A DNA stretch of 13,865 nt from an uncultured Anaerolineaceae bacterium (GCA_937967805.1 CALBTC010000411.1:1-13865), one strand, 5' to 3'. Positions 1 through 8,926 are shown, counted from the first letter of the stretch. Numbers and translations are program-made. The notes: a model not told the origin generated them from the sequence alone.

Positions 1-3000
1 TCCTCTAGATTATGGCTGGTGACGCAAAACGCACAGCCGGTTACGGCGTCAGACACACCATTATCCGTGGCGCAATCGTCTTTGTGGGGATTGGGGCGGG
101 TCATTGCGCTGGAACATCCTGAACTATGGGGCGGGCTGATTGATCTAGATACGGTCGTTACCCCGAATGACGCTGCTGACCAATTAGCGGCAACGGTGAT
201 GGGAACAACCGAAAACGTGGTTGCTTTTCGCGGCAATCAACGGTTTGTGCCACGTTTAATTCAGGCAAAAGTGGCAGCATCAGAACCAGTGCAAATTCGA
301 TCAGATGCCACTTATTTGATTACCGGTGGCACGGGTGGTCTGGGGTTGCAAGTGGCGGCGTGGTTGGCAGCGGAAGGCGCAAAGCACCTTATGCTGGTCA
401 GCCGCCGTGCGCCAAACGGCGAGGCACAGGAAGCGATCACTGCATTGACAGAGATCGGGATGAAAATTGTGACAGCGCAGGTTGATGTGTCTCAGGCCGC
501 ACCGTTAGCTGAACTGATGCAAACCATTGCGACGACCATGCCGCCGCTGCGGGGTGTTATTCATGCGGCCGGGGTGGTTGATGATGGCTTGCTGCAACAG
601 CAGGATTGGCAGCGGTTTGAGCGGGTGTTTGCGCCGAAGGTTTGGGGGGCGTGGCATTTGCATACATTGACCCAATCGCTGACACTTGATTTTTTTGTGC
701 TGTTTTCTTCAGCAGCGGCATTGTTGGGTTCGCCTGGGCAGGGGAATTATGCGGCGGCCAATGCGTTTTTGGATGGTTTGGCTCATTTGCGGCGGGGGCA
801 GCAGCTCCCTGTGACGAGCATCAACTGGGGCCCTTGGTCGGAAACGGGCATGGCGACCAGGGTCGATGCGCAGCACGAACGACGCTGGCAGGCGCAGGGG
901 ATTACGGGTATCCCGTCGGTGCAGGGTGTGCAGGCGTTGGCGCAGGTGTTGGCGCAGGGTGAAGAACAAACGGCCGTTTTGCCTATTGATTGGTCTAAGT
1001 TTGCTGTGGGATTGCCAGACGGACCATCACTGTTTTTATCAGAACTGATTGCAGCCGCAGCGCCAGCTAATGAAAGAAAATCCGCCTTTTTGCCACGCTT
1101 TTGGGCGGCAACCACGGTAGGTCGGCAAGAGGTGGTGCAGACGTATTTGCAGCAGCAAGTGGCCTATGCGTTAGGTGTGACTGTTAGTGATGTGGCTGTG
1201 GATGCCAATTTGATGAATCTAGGTCTGGATTCAATGATGGTGATGGAAGTGCTGAACGCCTGCAAGCGAGAGATGAAGCTGGCGTTGTACCCGCGTGAGT
1301 TTTATGAACGGCCGTCTCTGGCAGCCCTGGCAACCTATCTGACCCACGAGCTGGAAAATGTGCGCGGCGCGAACCAGGAAACCCCAGTCATTGTGGATGC
1401 GCCAGTCAGCCTGTCAGCAGTGAACGGGTCGGCTCCAGCGTTTCAAGATGATCCGATGGGTGAACGGAACTCGAAAATGGCGTTTTTACTCTCCAGTCCC
1501 CGTTCTGGTTCGACGCTGCTGCGGGTGATGCTGGCTGGGAATCCGGCACTTTTTTGTCCGCCGGAACTGCATTTGCTGCCGTTTGCGACGATGGCGCAGC
1601 GTACGCACGCTTTGACGGGGAGTTACCTGGATGAGGGCTTGCAGCGGGCTTTGATGGCCTTGATGGATGTTGATGAATCAGCCAGTGAGCAAGAATTAGC
1701 CCGATGGCAGGAAGAAGATTGGTCAATTCAAGCTGTTTATGCACAGTTGCAGGCGTTAGCTGGCTCCCGGCTGTTGGTGGATAAGTCGCCAACATACGGC
1801 GGTAGCCTGGCGACCTTGCAGCGCGGCGAAACCTTGTTTGATGGCGCACAATACATCTACTTGGTGCGACATCCTTACGCCATGATTGACTCATTTGTGA
1901 AAAACCGGATGCACAAGGTGATTGGTGCGGATGAGGCCGATCCGTATGTGTTGGCGGAGCAAATCTGGACGCAAACGAATCAGAATATGCTGGCATTTTT
2001 GGAACAGGTGCCGCCGACACGCAAGTTGGTGATGCGATTTGAAGATTTAGTTAGTCAGCCGCTGCAATTGGTACAGCAGCTGTGCGATTTTCTGGGCGTT
2101 CCGCTGGCGGAAGCGATGCTGCATCCGTATCGCGGAGAACGGATGACGGATGGCGTTCATGAACGGTCATTGTCGATTGGGGATCCGAACTTTTTGACAC
2201 ATACCGGTATTGATGCCTCCCTTGGCAACGTCTGGCGAGAAGTCAAATTACCGCGACCGTTGGGCATGGCGGCGCAGCAGGTTGCCAACACGTTTGGGTA
2301 TGAACTACGAGCGCAAAAATGGCAAGTGGCGTTGAATGGAAATGATGTTCCTCACCATGATGTGCCTGCATCGCCACCCGCTTGGCCGATGCGGGAAGCG
2401 TTTGTAGAAGGTCGTGGGCTGCCGCTCTGTGTGTGTACGTGGGGGAACCCGGCAGACCCGCCTATCTTATTGCTGCACGGAATGTTGTATCAGGGAGCGA
2501 CCTGGGAGATGGTGGCGACCCGGCTGGCAGCGGATGGGTTTTATGTCGTGGCACCTGATTTGCGTGGACACGGCCGTTCCGGACATGCACCTTTGTGTAG
2601 TGAGTATCATCTCGTTGATTTTGTGGCAGATATGGATGCGATAGTGCAGCACTGGTGTGAAGCGGGGCAATCACTGGCAGAACGGCCGATTACCGTGGTG
2701 GGGCATTCGATGGGGTCATTGGTGGCGGCGATGCTGGCTGCAGCTCGCCCCGAAAGGATCGCAGCGCTGGTGCTAGTAGAAAGCATTTTACCGGCTGGGG
2801 CTGGGCACGATGGCGTAGGGGATCAGTTGGCAGTACACCTGGATTATTTACAGGCACCGCCGCAACATGCGGTTTTGCGTGACGAAACGGCCGTTGCTGA
2901 ACGGCTACTTTTGGGAATGCCTACCCTGTCTTCTGAAATGGCGTATCGGTTAGCCCGGCGGGTGGCTAAACCTTGTGAGAATGGAGTGTGCTGGTGTTGG

Positions 3001-3282
3001 GATGCGCGTTTGATTACCCGCACCGGGATGACGTTTGCTGGTTTGTCACTGGACAATGACAAATATGCGGCTTTATTACGCCAGATTTCGGCTCCGGTGA
3101 CGCTAGTGTTTGGGGACGAGGGGATTGAGCGGTATCGCCAGGAGTTAGAAGCGGCCGTGGCGGGGGGAACGGCCGTTACGCTGCCCGGCGGACACAATTT
3201 GCATGTGGATGTACCAGAGCAATTGGCGCATGTGATTGGAGAGGCAGCAAAATCGATAAAACCAGCGTGGGTGGTGAAATGA
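1..3282 (+). CDS. Polyketide synthase, 3' part: KR-ACP-sulfotransferase-thioesterase (terminal-olefin type), 5' truncated
   Basis: The frame is open from base 1, and the first residues already match the structural half of a PKS ketoreductase, so the true start is upstream. The KR has its NADPH loop GGTGGLG at about 325-345, a B-type-like VDD at 577-585, Lys at 637, Ser at 706/709 and Tyr at 748. The ACP follows, with GLDS and its phosphopantetheine Ser at 1231. The sulfotransferase (about 1471-2310) has a PAPS-binding SPRSGST loop at 1495-1515 and a 3'-phosphate motif VRHPYAMIDS at 1864-1893. The alpha/beta-hydrolase thioesterase (about 2380-3270) has nucleophile Ser in GHSMGS at 2707, Glu at 2779 (+24 residues), Arg at 3019 (+104) and His at 3193 (+162). 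This order is that of CurM and cyanobacterial Ols: the 3-hydroxyacyl-ACP is sulfated, then hydrolysed and decarboxylated with loss of sulfate to give a terminal alkene. KS and AT should lie upstream; product chain length is unknown. Confidence 0.93.
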   Translation, partial: SSRLWLVTQNAQPVTASDTPLSVAQSSLWGLGRVIALEHPELWGGLIDLDTVVTPNDAADQLAATVMGTTENVVAFRGNQRFVPRLIQAKVAASEPVQIRSDATYLITGGTGGLGLQVAAWLAAEGAKHLMLVSRRAPNGEAQEAITALTEIGMKIVTAQVDVSQAAPLAELMQTIATTMPPLRGVIHAAGVVDDGLLQQQDWQRFERVFAPKVWGAWHLHTLTQSLTLDFFVLFSSAAALLGSPGQGNYAAANAFLDGLAHLRRGQQLPVTSINWGPWSETGMATRVDAQHERRWQAQGITGIPSVQGVQALAQVLAQGEEQTAVLPIDWSKFAVGLPDGPSLFLSELIAAAAPANERKSAFLPRFWAATTVGRQEVVQTYLQQQVAYALGVTVSDVAVDANLMNLGLDSMMVMEVLNACKREMKLALYPREFYERPSLAALATYLTHELENVRGANQETPVIVDAPVSLSAVNGSAPAFQDDPMGERNSKMAFLLSSPRSGSTLLRVMLAGNPALFCPPELHLLPFATMAQRTHALTGSYLDEGLQRALMALMDVDESASEQELARWQEEDWSIQAVYAQLQALAGSRLLVDKSPTYGGSLATLQRGETLFDGAQYIYLVRHPYAMIDSFVKNRMHKVIGADEADPYVLAEQIWTQTNQNMLAFLEQVPPTRKLVMRFEDLVSQPLQLVQQLCDFLGVPLAEAMLHPYRGERMTDGVHERSLSIGDPNFLTHTGIDASLGNVWREVKLPRPLGMAAQQVANTFGYELRAQKWQVALNGNDVPHHDVPASPPAWPMREAFVEGRGLPLCVCTWGNPADPPILLLHGMLYQGATWEMVATRLAADGFYVVAPDLRGHGRSGHAPLCSEYHLVDFVADMDAIVQHWCEAGQSLAERPITVVGHSMGSLVAAMLAAARPERIAALVLVESILPAGAGHDGVGDQLAVHLDYLQAPPQHAVLRDETAVAERLLLGMPTLSSEMAYRLARRVAKPCENGVCWCWDARLITRTGMTFAGLSLDNDKYAALLRQISAPVTLVFGDEGIERYRQELEAAVAGGTAVTLPGGHNLHVDVPEQLAHVIGEAAKSIKPAWVVK

Positions 3283-4238
3283 AAAGCTTTTTAACTTACC
3301 CGAAAATTATTGTAGAAATTCTGCTGTCTGTTCTCTCGTTTTTGTTTTACAAAACCGTGCGGTTTTGCCTACAGCAAATAGTACGGCTGCATCCGGCGAC
3401 GAATCGGCAGCAGGCAGGAGAGTGGCGGGTTTTAAACGGCCGTGTGCTGGAATCGTCATTTATTTTGCCGGTTTTGGCGACTTCAGCGCCTCGGTGGAAT
3501 ACACATGCAATGATTGCTATTGCAGGACCCTGGCATGTTAATAAGTCGATTCGTTTGCGGTTGGATACGGCCGTTCAAGCAACCAAAACATGGACAGTAA
3601 ATGTGTCACCCGGCCATCAAATTGTGGCCAACCTGAGCATTCCTGATGCAGAAACCGACTCTTTGCTCACACTTGAGCCGGGGGAATATCGGGTCACACT
3701 CAGATATTACAACTGGACTGCCCCGCTTCAACTGCCAACGGTTGAAGTAGATGGCGTCGAGGTGGTGTCTGCGGCTGCTATTCCGGCTGATAGCAATGAT
3801 TTTTATCACCAACTCAGCAGCAAAAGCAACCTTTTTTACCTGAGTTTACACTATTACGTAGGCACCTTGTTGCGTTACCAGAATCGGTTACCAAAATCGT
3901 TTGTTGAGCGAGAATTTTTACCGGTTGGCAATCCAGATACTGAATTTTATTATGGCTTTTTACCTGCCGGACAGTCGCTTAGTTTGCAGCTTGATGCCCC
4001 ATTACGAAAAGCCTACAGCTGCTACCTGACGCTGTTTAATCGCGCCAGCTTTCCCGTTTTTTGGACGACTGTGACAGATAATAAGTTTGTGACGCCACCA
4101 ATTGAAGAAAATAGTCTCTACCTGATTCGCGTACACAAGCATAAGGCTGCGTCCCCATCATTCCACCGGGATTGGCTTCAACTTCACCTCCTAACTCCCC
4201 ATCATAAAAAGCAGCAGATAAACCTTAGCCCCTTATAA
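3279..4238 (+). CDS. Membrane-anchored protein of unknown function, coupled to the PKS gene
   Basis: The ATG at 3279 overlaps the PKS stop (ATGA), indicating translational coupling; a GTG at 3267 is an in-frame alternative but lies inside the PKS. From the ATG the protein is 319 residues. It has one hydrophobic, probably membrane-spanning segment near the N-terminus (about residues 8-33), then a basic stretch, then a soluble-looking domain rich in beta-strand-type sequence with aromatic motifs such as LRYYNW and RASFPVFW. No catalytic motif is evident. From memory it resembles the DUF6208 family seen beside cyanobacterial PKS/olefin-synthase genes; that recall is not verified. The tight coupling argues for a role next to the PKS product, for example at the membrane where a hydrophobic product would collect, but this is inference. 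Confidence 0.85.
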   Translation: MKSFLTYPKIIVEILLSVLSFLFYKTVRFCLQQIVRLHPATNRQQAGEWRVLNGRVLESSFILPVLATSAPRWNTHAMIAIAGPWHVNKSIRLRLDTAVQATKTWTVNVSPGHQIVANLSIPDAETDSLLTLEPGEYRVTLRYYNWTAPLQLPTVEVDGVEVVSAAAIPADSNDFYHQLSSKSNLFYLSLHYYVGTLLRYQNRLPKSFVEREFLPVGNPDTEFYYGFLPAGQSLSLQLDAPLRKAYSCYLTLFNRASFPVFWTTVTDNKFVTPPIEENSLYLIRVHKHKAASPSFHRDWLQLHLLTPHHKKQQINLSPL

Positions 4239-4251
4239 CAAAAGGAAATTC

Positions 4252-6573
4252 ATGAGTACACAAGAAAAAGTTCAAGACCCTGTCTGCGGCATGGAAATCG
4301 AACCAACTGACGCCGTCGCTCAATTAGAGTATTTAGGCAAAACCGTTTACTTTTGTTCTGCTGGATGTAGAAAAGCATTTGATAAGGAGCCAGGAAGATA
4401 TTTTGGTATTGATAAAGATGATATTCGGGAACCAGCCTCATCCAAAAACATACTCACCCTTATTCGCCGCCTGGGAAAGTTACTTTGGGTATTGGGGCGC
4501 GAGGTAAGAGCTTATCGCAAGTTTGCGCGCCTTTCCTCAGAATTGAAAACTGCTGACTCTAAATTACCCCTGGAATTTGTGCAGTCACTGGTAGACCTGG
4601 GGCCGACATTTGTGAAATTGGGGCAGATATTAAGCACACGCCCTGATTTGCTACCTGACGAATATATTGCTGCACTCACTGTACTGCATGAAAAGGTGCC
4701 TCCTTTTGCATTTGCAGATGTGGCTGTGCTGATTAAAGAGGCATTTGGTAATGAAATCGAGCAGCTATTTAAGCAATTTGGGAAAACACCGGTAGCTTCT
4801 GCTTCCCTTTCTCAGGTGCATTTTGCGCTGCTTCCTGATGGAACTGAAGTTGCAGTTAAAGTACAGCGGCCGAAAATTCGTGAATTGATCAATCTAGATA
4901 TGATTGTTTTGGCCTGGTTGGTGCGTTTCCTGAGGATATTCTTTCCGCGAAGGATCAAACAGCTCAATCTGGTGGGTGGGTTCAACGAATTCAAGCGATA
5001 CACCTTTCATGAATTAGATTTTTCGCTGGAAGGGACAACACTGGAACGTTTTCGAGAGAACTTTAAATCTTGGGATGATGTAGTGTTTCCAACTGTATTT
5101 TGGGACTTTACAACCCCCAAAATACTGACGATGTCCCGCGTATCTGGATTACGTTTGAGTGAAGTATTGACATCGATGCCGCTAAAAGCACGGCAAAAGC
5201 TCAACCGACGCATCCTCGAAGTTGAAATGAAGATGTTCATTTCAGATGGGTTTTTCCACGCAGATATGCATCCAGGAAATATTTTCTTTGGCGATGACGG
5301 ACAGGTTATTTTGCTAGATGTGGGCATGGTGGGGGAACTGACTGAAAGCCAACGAGACCATTTTTTGCTGTATATGTTGGCCGTGGCGCAGAAACAACCA
5401 CGGCGGGCATTTTATCATCTCACCAAGCAGACGCAGCGATTGGACTGGGCTGATGAAGAAGGGTTTTATCAAGTTTTTAAATCGCTCGCGGACAAATTTT
5501 TCCGTTCAACGATCTCGCAGATGAGCCTGGCGCAGGTCTATCTGGGCGTCATTGCCAATGGGTCGAAGTATGGCTTTGTATTCCCCAGTGATTTGCTGCT
5601 GCACGCCAAGGCTATTACCACGGCAGAGGCATTGGCTTTTACACTCATGCCTGACTTGAAGTTTGACGAGGCAATAAAGCCGATTATTTCTCGCGAATTT
5701 TTTCAGCGGGCTTTTGATTGGCAGCGGTTGGGGCGAAAAGTGGAACAGGTTTTGCCTGAGTTTCTCATGTATGGCGAAATTCCACCGGAAAATGTTCAAT
5801 ACGATTACCGGGATGATGTGAATACATATTTCTTGTGGAGTACGGCCATAAAAGCGTTGACAGCTAAGTTGAACGAATTTGAGCAGGCCGCCGGGTTGTT
5901 GAAAACGATAGTTAATCCCTATGCCTGGAAGATACTCTCAGAACAGTATCGTGATGCTGAAGTACAAGAAATATTGGAACGTATCTGGCTGCGATACTGG
6001 GATATGGAACCTTCTATTCCTTTACAGAAGACATTGGGGGCACGGTTTACGGTTCATGCGGCGGCACTCATCATTGCAGCGTATGAAGTGCTTCAATCGG
6101 TTGGCCAGGGCAAAGATGAGGCCATCAGGCTGATTTACAAAATTGGGTGGGAAATTTATACGATTATGGGTGACCTGCCCTGGTTTATCGGCGGCACGTT
6201 TACCCAGGATGGGGAGAAGCGGCTCAAAATTGCCACGGACGCTTTTCGTTCCTTTCCTTTTGGCTCACCAGCTTACCTGTGGCAGGACGTGGATACGGGA
6301 GATGATAATGTGATTGCCTTTGACTGTTTGCGTTGCCCAGTAGCTGACTACTTTGCTACCCACAATCTTTCCGAACTATGTGTCCGTACATTTTGCAAGC
6401 TGGATATTCCGCTGGCAAAACAGTGGAATTCCTCTCTGGTGCGCACGGGAACAATTGCCACCGGTGCGCCTCGCTGTGATTTTCGCTGGCGCAAGCAGGC
6501 GGAGGGTACAGAGAGAGCTGCTGAGTTAGATGTGACTGCCCTATTGGAGCAATCTATTGAAATGGATAACTGA
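4252..6573 (+). CDS. YHS - ABC1/UbiB/COQ8 atypical kinase - ATC-hydrolase-like fusion protein
   Basis: This 773-residue protein starts 13 bases after the previous stop, with AAGGA at 4242-4246 in front of the ATG. Residues 8-51 are a YHS domain: DPVCGM, then YFCSAGC, with Cys12, Cys35 and Cys39 as likely metal ligands. Residues about 85-480 are an ABC1 kinase-like domain with the family hallmarks intact: KLGQ (122-125), the Ala/Ser-rich loop SASLSQVH (183-190), Lys203 in VAVK, ELD (254-256), HADMHPGN (336-343, Met in place of the usual Pro) and DVG (356-358, in place of DFG). Residues about 590-745 resemble the L-2-amino-thiazoline-4-carboxylic acid hydrolase family (RCPVADYF, ELCVRTFC, GAPRCDFRW; Cys692, 695, 710, 715, 742). 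ABC1 kinases act on membrane lipid and quinone metabolism through ATPase or kinase activity. The substrate here is unknown. The gene carries none of the ACGGCCGT copies common elsewhere in the window. Confidence 0.9.
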   Translation: MSTQEKVQDPVCGMEIEPTDAVAQLEYLGKTVYFCSAGCRKAFDKEPGRYFGIDKDDIREPASSKNILTLIRRLGKLLWVLGREVRAYRKFARLSSELKTADSKLPLEFVQSLVDLGPTFVKLGQILSTRPDLLPDEYIAALTVLHEKVPPFAFADVAVLIKEAFGNEIEQLFKQFGKTPVASASLSQVHFALLPDGTEVAVKVQRPKIRELINLDMIVLAWLVRFLRIFFPRRIKQLNLVGGFNEFKRYTFHELDFSLEGTTLERFRENFKSWDDVVFPTVFWDFTTPKILTMSRVSGLRLSEVLTSMPLKARQKLNRRILEVEMKMFISDGFFHADMHPGNIFFGDDGQVILLDVGMVGELTESQRDHFLLYMLAVAQKQPRRAFYHLTKQTQRLDWADEEGFYQVFKSLADKFFRSTISQMSLAQVYLGVIANGSKYGFVFPSDLLLHAKAITTAEALAFTLMPDLKFDEAIKPIISREFFQRAFDWQRLGRKVEQVLPEFLMYGEIPPENVQYDYRDDVNTYFLWSTAIKALTAKLNEFEQAAGLLKTIVNPYAWKILSEQYRDAEVQEILERIWLRYWDMEPSIPLQKTLGARFTVHAAALIIAAYEVLQSVGQGKDEAIRLIYKIGWEIYTIMGDLPWFIGGTFTQDGEKRLKIATDAFRSFPFGSPAYLWQDVDTGDDNVIAFDCLRCPVADYFATHNLSELCVRTFCKLDIPLAKQWNSSLVRTGTIATGAPRCDFRWRKQAEGTERAAELDVTALLEQSIEMDN

Positions 6574-6680
6574 TTTTCTAAGTGGAATCACCTAATGCAC
6601 ATTAAGCGATTTTGCGCTTATGCGCGCGGCAATAAGCTGTTAAGCTGAAGCTATCTTAAATCTGGCATAGAGGCTGTTCG
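6574..6680 (+). other. Intergenic gap between kinase fusion and exporter genes
   Basis: This is the longest gap between same-strand genes in the window. It holds a perfect 6-bp inverted repeat, TAAGCG and CGCTTA at 6603-6608 and 6615-6620 with a 6-base loop, but no T-tract follows, so it is a poor intrinsic terminator. Several AAGCT repeats lie at about 6633-6653. I found no convincing -35/-10 pair. The gap could hold a promoter for the exporter genes or be plain read-through spacing. Confidence 0.4.
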
Positions 6681-7787
6681 ATGACATTTCTTGCTTTTCA
6701 AAATTTGTGGCAGCAAAAAATCAGACTGGCGCTCAGCGTTGGCGGAGTGGCTCTTTCCATGATGCTCATCATTTTGCTAAATGGGTTTCTGTCGGGCATC
6801 TATGCTCAAGTGACGGCCTACCTGGATAACACACCCGCCGATTTGATTGTGGCCCAGGATGGCGTCACAAATTTACTGAGTGCCACCTCGCTGCTTCCGG
6901 CGGGTGCTGCGGATCGCGCTCGCGGTGTGCCGGGTGTGGCGCAAGTGACACCCATCGTGTCGCAGTTTCTTATTTTTGACCTGCATGATGAAAAGATTGT
7001 GGGCTACATGGTGGGGTATGAGCCAGAGATTGGTGGGGGGCCATGGTCATTGAGAGACGGCCGTTTCCCGGCCGACGATGACGAAGTTGTGTTGGATTGG
7101 ATCATGGCCTCAAAACATGGCTTTGCGCTGGGAGACACGATTGAAATCCTGGATGAAGAATTCACTGTCGTTGGATTAAGTGATGATACAAATTCCTGGA
7201 TGGCCAGCTTCTTTTTTGTGGAAAAACGGGCTGCGCAACGATTATTGATGGCTCCTGGCGCGGACAGCTTCTTGCTGCTTACGCTGGAGCCAGGTGCAGA
7301 TGCATCCGTGGTGCGAGAAAGATTGGATCGGCGGCTGCGTGATATGGAAATTGTGCAGAAAGAGACGATGAAGCAAAATGATCTGGATATTCTGGTGCAG
7401 GTTTTTGCTGCACCGTTGCAAATGATGGTATCTATTGCCTTTGCTGTGGGCACTGCCATTCTGGGGATGGTGATCTATACGGCAACCGTGGAGCGAACGC
7501 GAGAGTATGGCGTCGTAAAAGCAGTGGGGGAAAAGAATAAAGAGTTATATTGGTTGGTGACGAAGCAGGGGTTGGTAACGGCCGTTCTTGGGGCCGGAAT
7601 TGGCATCGGTTTAGCCTGGCTGACCGCCCGGGCCATTATGGATAACTCCCCCACATTTTTGATTGTGCTGGAACCCAATGCTGTCATTACCACATCTGTT
7701 AGTGGCTTATTGATGGGATTGTTGGCAGCGTTATTACCGGCACGAGTCGTGGCACAACTTGATCCAGCTCGAGTATTTCGCAAGTAG
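6681..7787 (+). CDS. FtsX/MacB-type ABC exporter permease, first of a tandem pair (DevC-like)
   Basis: The protein has 368 residues and the usual layout of this family: one N-terminal membrane segment (about residues 15-40), a large extracytoplasmic domain, and three C-terminal membrane segments (about 245-360), ending LDPARVFRK. The family hallmark before the second-to-third membrane loop is visible as EYGVVKAVG, the coupling region that contacts the ATPase. AGAGG at 6669-6673 precedes the ATG by seven bases. Its closest relative in the window is the next gene, with the same length and terminal motif. Permeases of this type do not form classical import channels. They transmit ATPase-driven movement to an extracytoplasmic domain and extract or push lipids, lipoproteins, peptides or glycolipids. 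The two fusion proteins downstream point to the DevBCA kind. Confidence 0.93.
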   Translation: MTFLAFQNLWQQKIRLALSVGGVALSMMLIILLNGFLSGIYAQVTAYLDNTPADLIVAQDGVTNLLSATSLLPAGAADRARGVPGVAQVTPIVSQFLIFDLHDEKIVGYMVGYEPEIGGGPWSLRDGRFPADDDEVVLDWIMASKHGFALGDTIEILDEEFTVVGLSDDTNSWMASFFFVEKRAAQRLLMAPGADSFLLLTLEPGADASVVRERLDRRLRDMEIVQKETMKQNDLDILVQVFAAPLQMMVSIAFAVGTAILGMVIYTATVERTREYGVVKAVGEKNKELYWLVTKQGLVTAVLGAGIGIGLAWLTARAIMDNSPTFLIVLEPNAVITTSVSGLLMGLLAALLPARVVAQLDPARVFRK

Positions 7788-7811
7788 TGCATTCCCAAAC
7801 GAGGCTTCACA

Positions 7812-8918
7812 ATGTTTTTTCTAGCTTGGCGTAACCTTTCTCAAAGCCGCACCCAATTTTTTCTCGGCGTTGGCGGTGTTGCCCTGGCGCTGGTGCTGAT
7901 GCTGGCGTTGGATGCCCTGCTGGCCGGTTCAGAAGAAGATTTGGTTGCTTACATTGAACAATCGGGCGCAGACATTTTCGTAGCCCAAGAGGGGGTCAAG
8001 AATATGCACATGGCCGCCTCGGCGATTACGCTACGAGATATGCGCCTGGCTGAACACAATCCTGATGTCATGAGTGCCAGCCCGATTCTTTATACGACCA
8101 GCGTAATCAACACAGATGACGGTGATGTGCTGTCCTATATTATCGGGTTTGATCCGGACGAGCCCCTGGGTGGACCACAATCTGTGATAGCCGGAACCGT
8201 TGAAGTTGGCCGGGAGGAAGTTATCGTCGATGACGCCGTAGCCCGCAGTCAGGGCGTGGCGCTGGGTGATGAAGTTGAGATCATGGGGGAAACGTTTACC
8301 GTCGTGGGGTTAACACGCGGTTTGACAAATATCGTCAACAGCGTTGCCTTTATTAACTTACGTGATTTTCAAGCACTCAGACCAGGTGAGGCAATTAGCT
8401 ATGCGCTATTGAAAACTGCTCCTAATGTAAACGTGACGCAAATCGCGGCGGCGATCAGCGCCCGAAATGACAACGTCTTAGCCTTGCCAGTTCCTGATTT
8501 CTCGCGTGAAGAGCGTCAGATTATCAAAGATATGAGCGTAGAAATTTTGAATATCATGAACCTGTCTGGTTTTCTCATTGGCTTAGCAGTGACGGGGCTG
8601 ACTTTGTACACCAGCACCTTACGCAAGCGGCAAGAGTATGGCGTTCTAAAAGCAATTGGTGCCAAAAACCGGCATCTTTATCAGGTAGTGGCTGTACAGG
8701 CGTCTTTGAGCCTGGTGCTTGGTTTTGTCTCAGCAATTACGCTCGTATTCCTTTTAGGAATCGTAGTGCCGCTAATTGTTCCCGGTATGGGCATGAAGTT
8801 AACTCAGACAGGGGTGACACGCGTGGTAATTGCCTCATTGGTAATTGGCGTTTTAGCAGCCTTAATGCCGGCCTGGCAGCTGGCCAAACTCGACCCAGCA
8901 CGGGTGTTTAGAGGGTGA
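7812..8918 (+). CDS. FtsX/MacB-type ABC exporter permease, second of a tandem pair (DevC-like)
   Basis: This 368-residue paralogue of the preceding permease follows it by 24 bases, with GAGG at 7801-7804 ahead of the ATG. It shows the same plan: an N-terminal membrane helix (about residues 15-35), an extracytoplasmic domain containing GETFTVVGL (matched by DEEFTVVGL in the first copy), three C-terminal membrane helices, the coupling motif EYGVLKAIGAKN and the ending LDPARVFRG. The two copies share a layout but differ through most of the extracytoplasmic domain, so they probably form a heterodimer around one ATPase dimer rather than being a recent duplication. Its stop (8916-8918) is only 14 bases before the ATPase start. 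Confidence 0.93.
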   Translation: MFFLAWRNLSQSRTQFFLGVGGVALALVLMLALDALLAGSEEDLVAYIEQSGADIFVAQEGVKNMHMAASAITLRDMRLAEHNPDVMSASPILYTTSVINTDDGDVLSYIIGFDPDEPLGGPQSVIAGTVEVGREEVIVDDAVARSQGVALGDEVEIMGETFTVVGLTRGLTNIVNSVAFINLRDFQALRPGEAISYALLKTAPNVNVTQIAAAISARNDNVLALPVPDFSREERQIIKDMSVEILNIMNLSGFLIGLAVTGLTLYTSTLRKRQEYGVLKAIGAKNRHLYQVVAVQASLSLVLGFVSAITLVFLLGIVVPLIVPGMGMKLTQTGVTRVVIASLVIGVLAALMPAWQLAKLDPARVFRG

Positions 8919-8922
8919 GATT

Positions 8923-8926
8923 GGAG
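8923..8926 (+). promoter_or_regulatory. Ribosome binding site fixing the ATPase start
   Basis: GGAG lies six bases before the ATG at 8933. This supports ATG 8933 over the in-frame GTG at 8915, which overlaps the permease stop, and over a second in-frame ATG at 8945. Confidence 0.6.

Noticed and set aside
1406..2020. Long open frame on the - strand inside the PKS gene
   Set aside because: It lies wholly antisense to the sulfotransferase domain, has a low-complexity Pro/Ser/Ala-rich translation and no family motif; it is a by-product of codon use in the real gene.
3267..3278. GTG at 3267 as the start of the gene after the PKS
   Set aside because: The ATG at 3279 gives the common 4-base ATGA overlap with the PKS stop and puts the hydrophobic anchor right after a basic start; the GTG adds only four residues.
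6603..6620. Inverted repeat as an intrinsic terminator after the kinase fusion
   Set aside because: The stem is only 6 bp with mixed GC and no T-tract follows on either strand.
7004..7459. Open frame on the - strand inside the first permease
   Set aside because: Its translation is Ser/Thr-rich without motifs, and the + strand permease is intact over the same bases.
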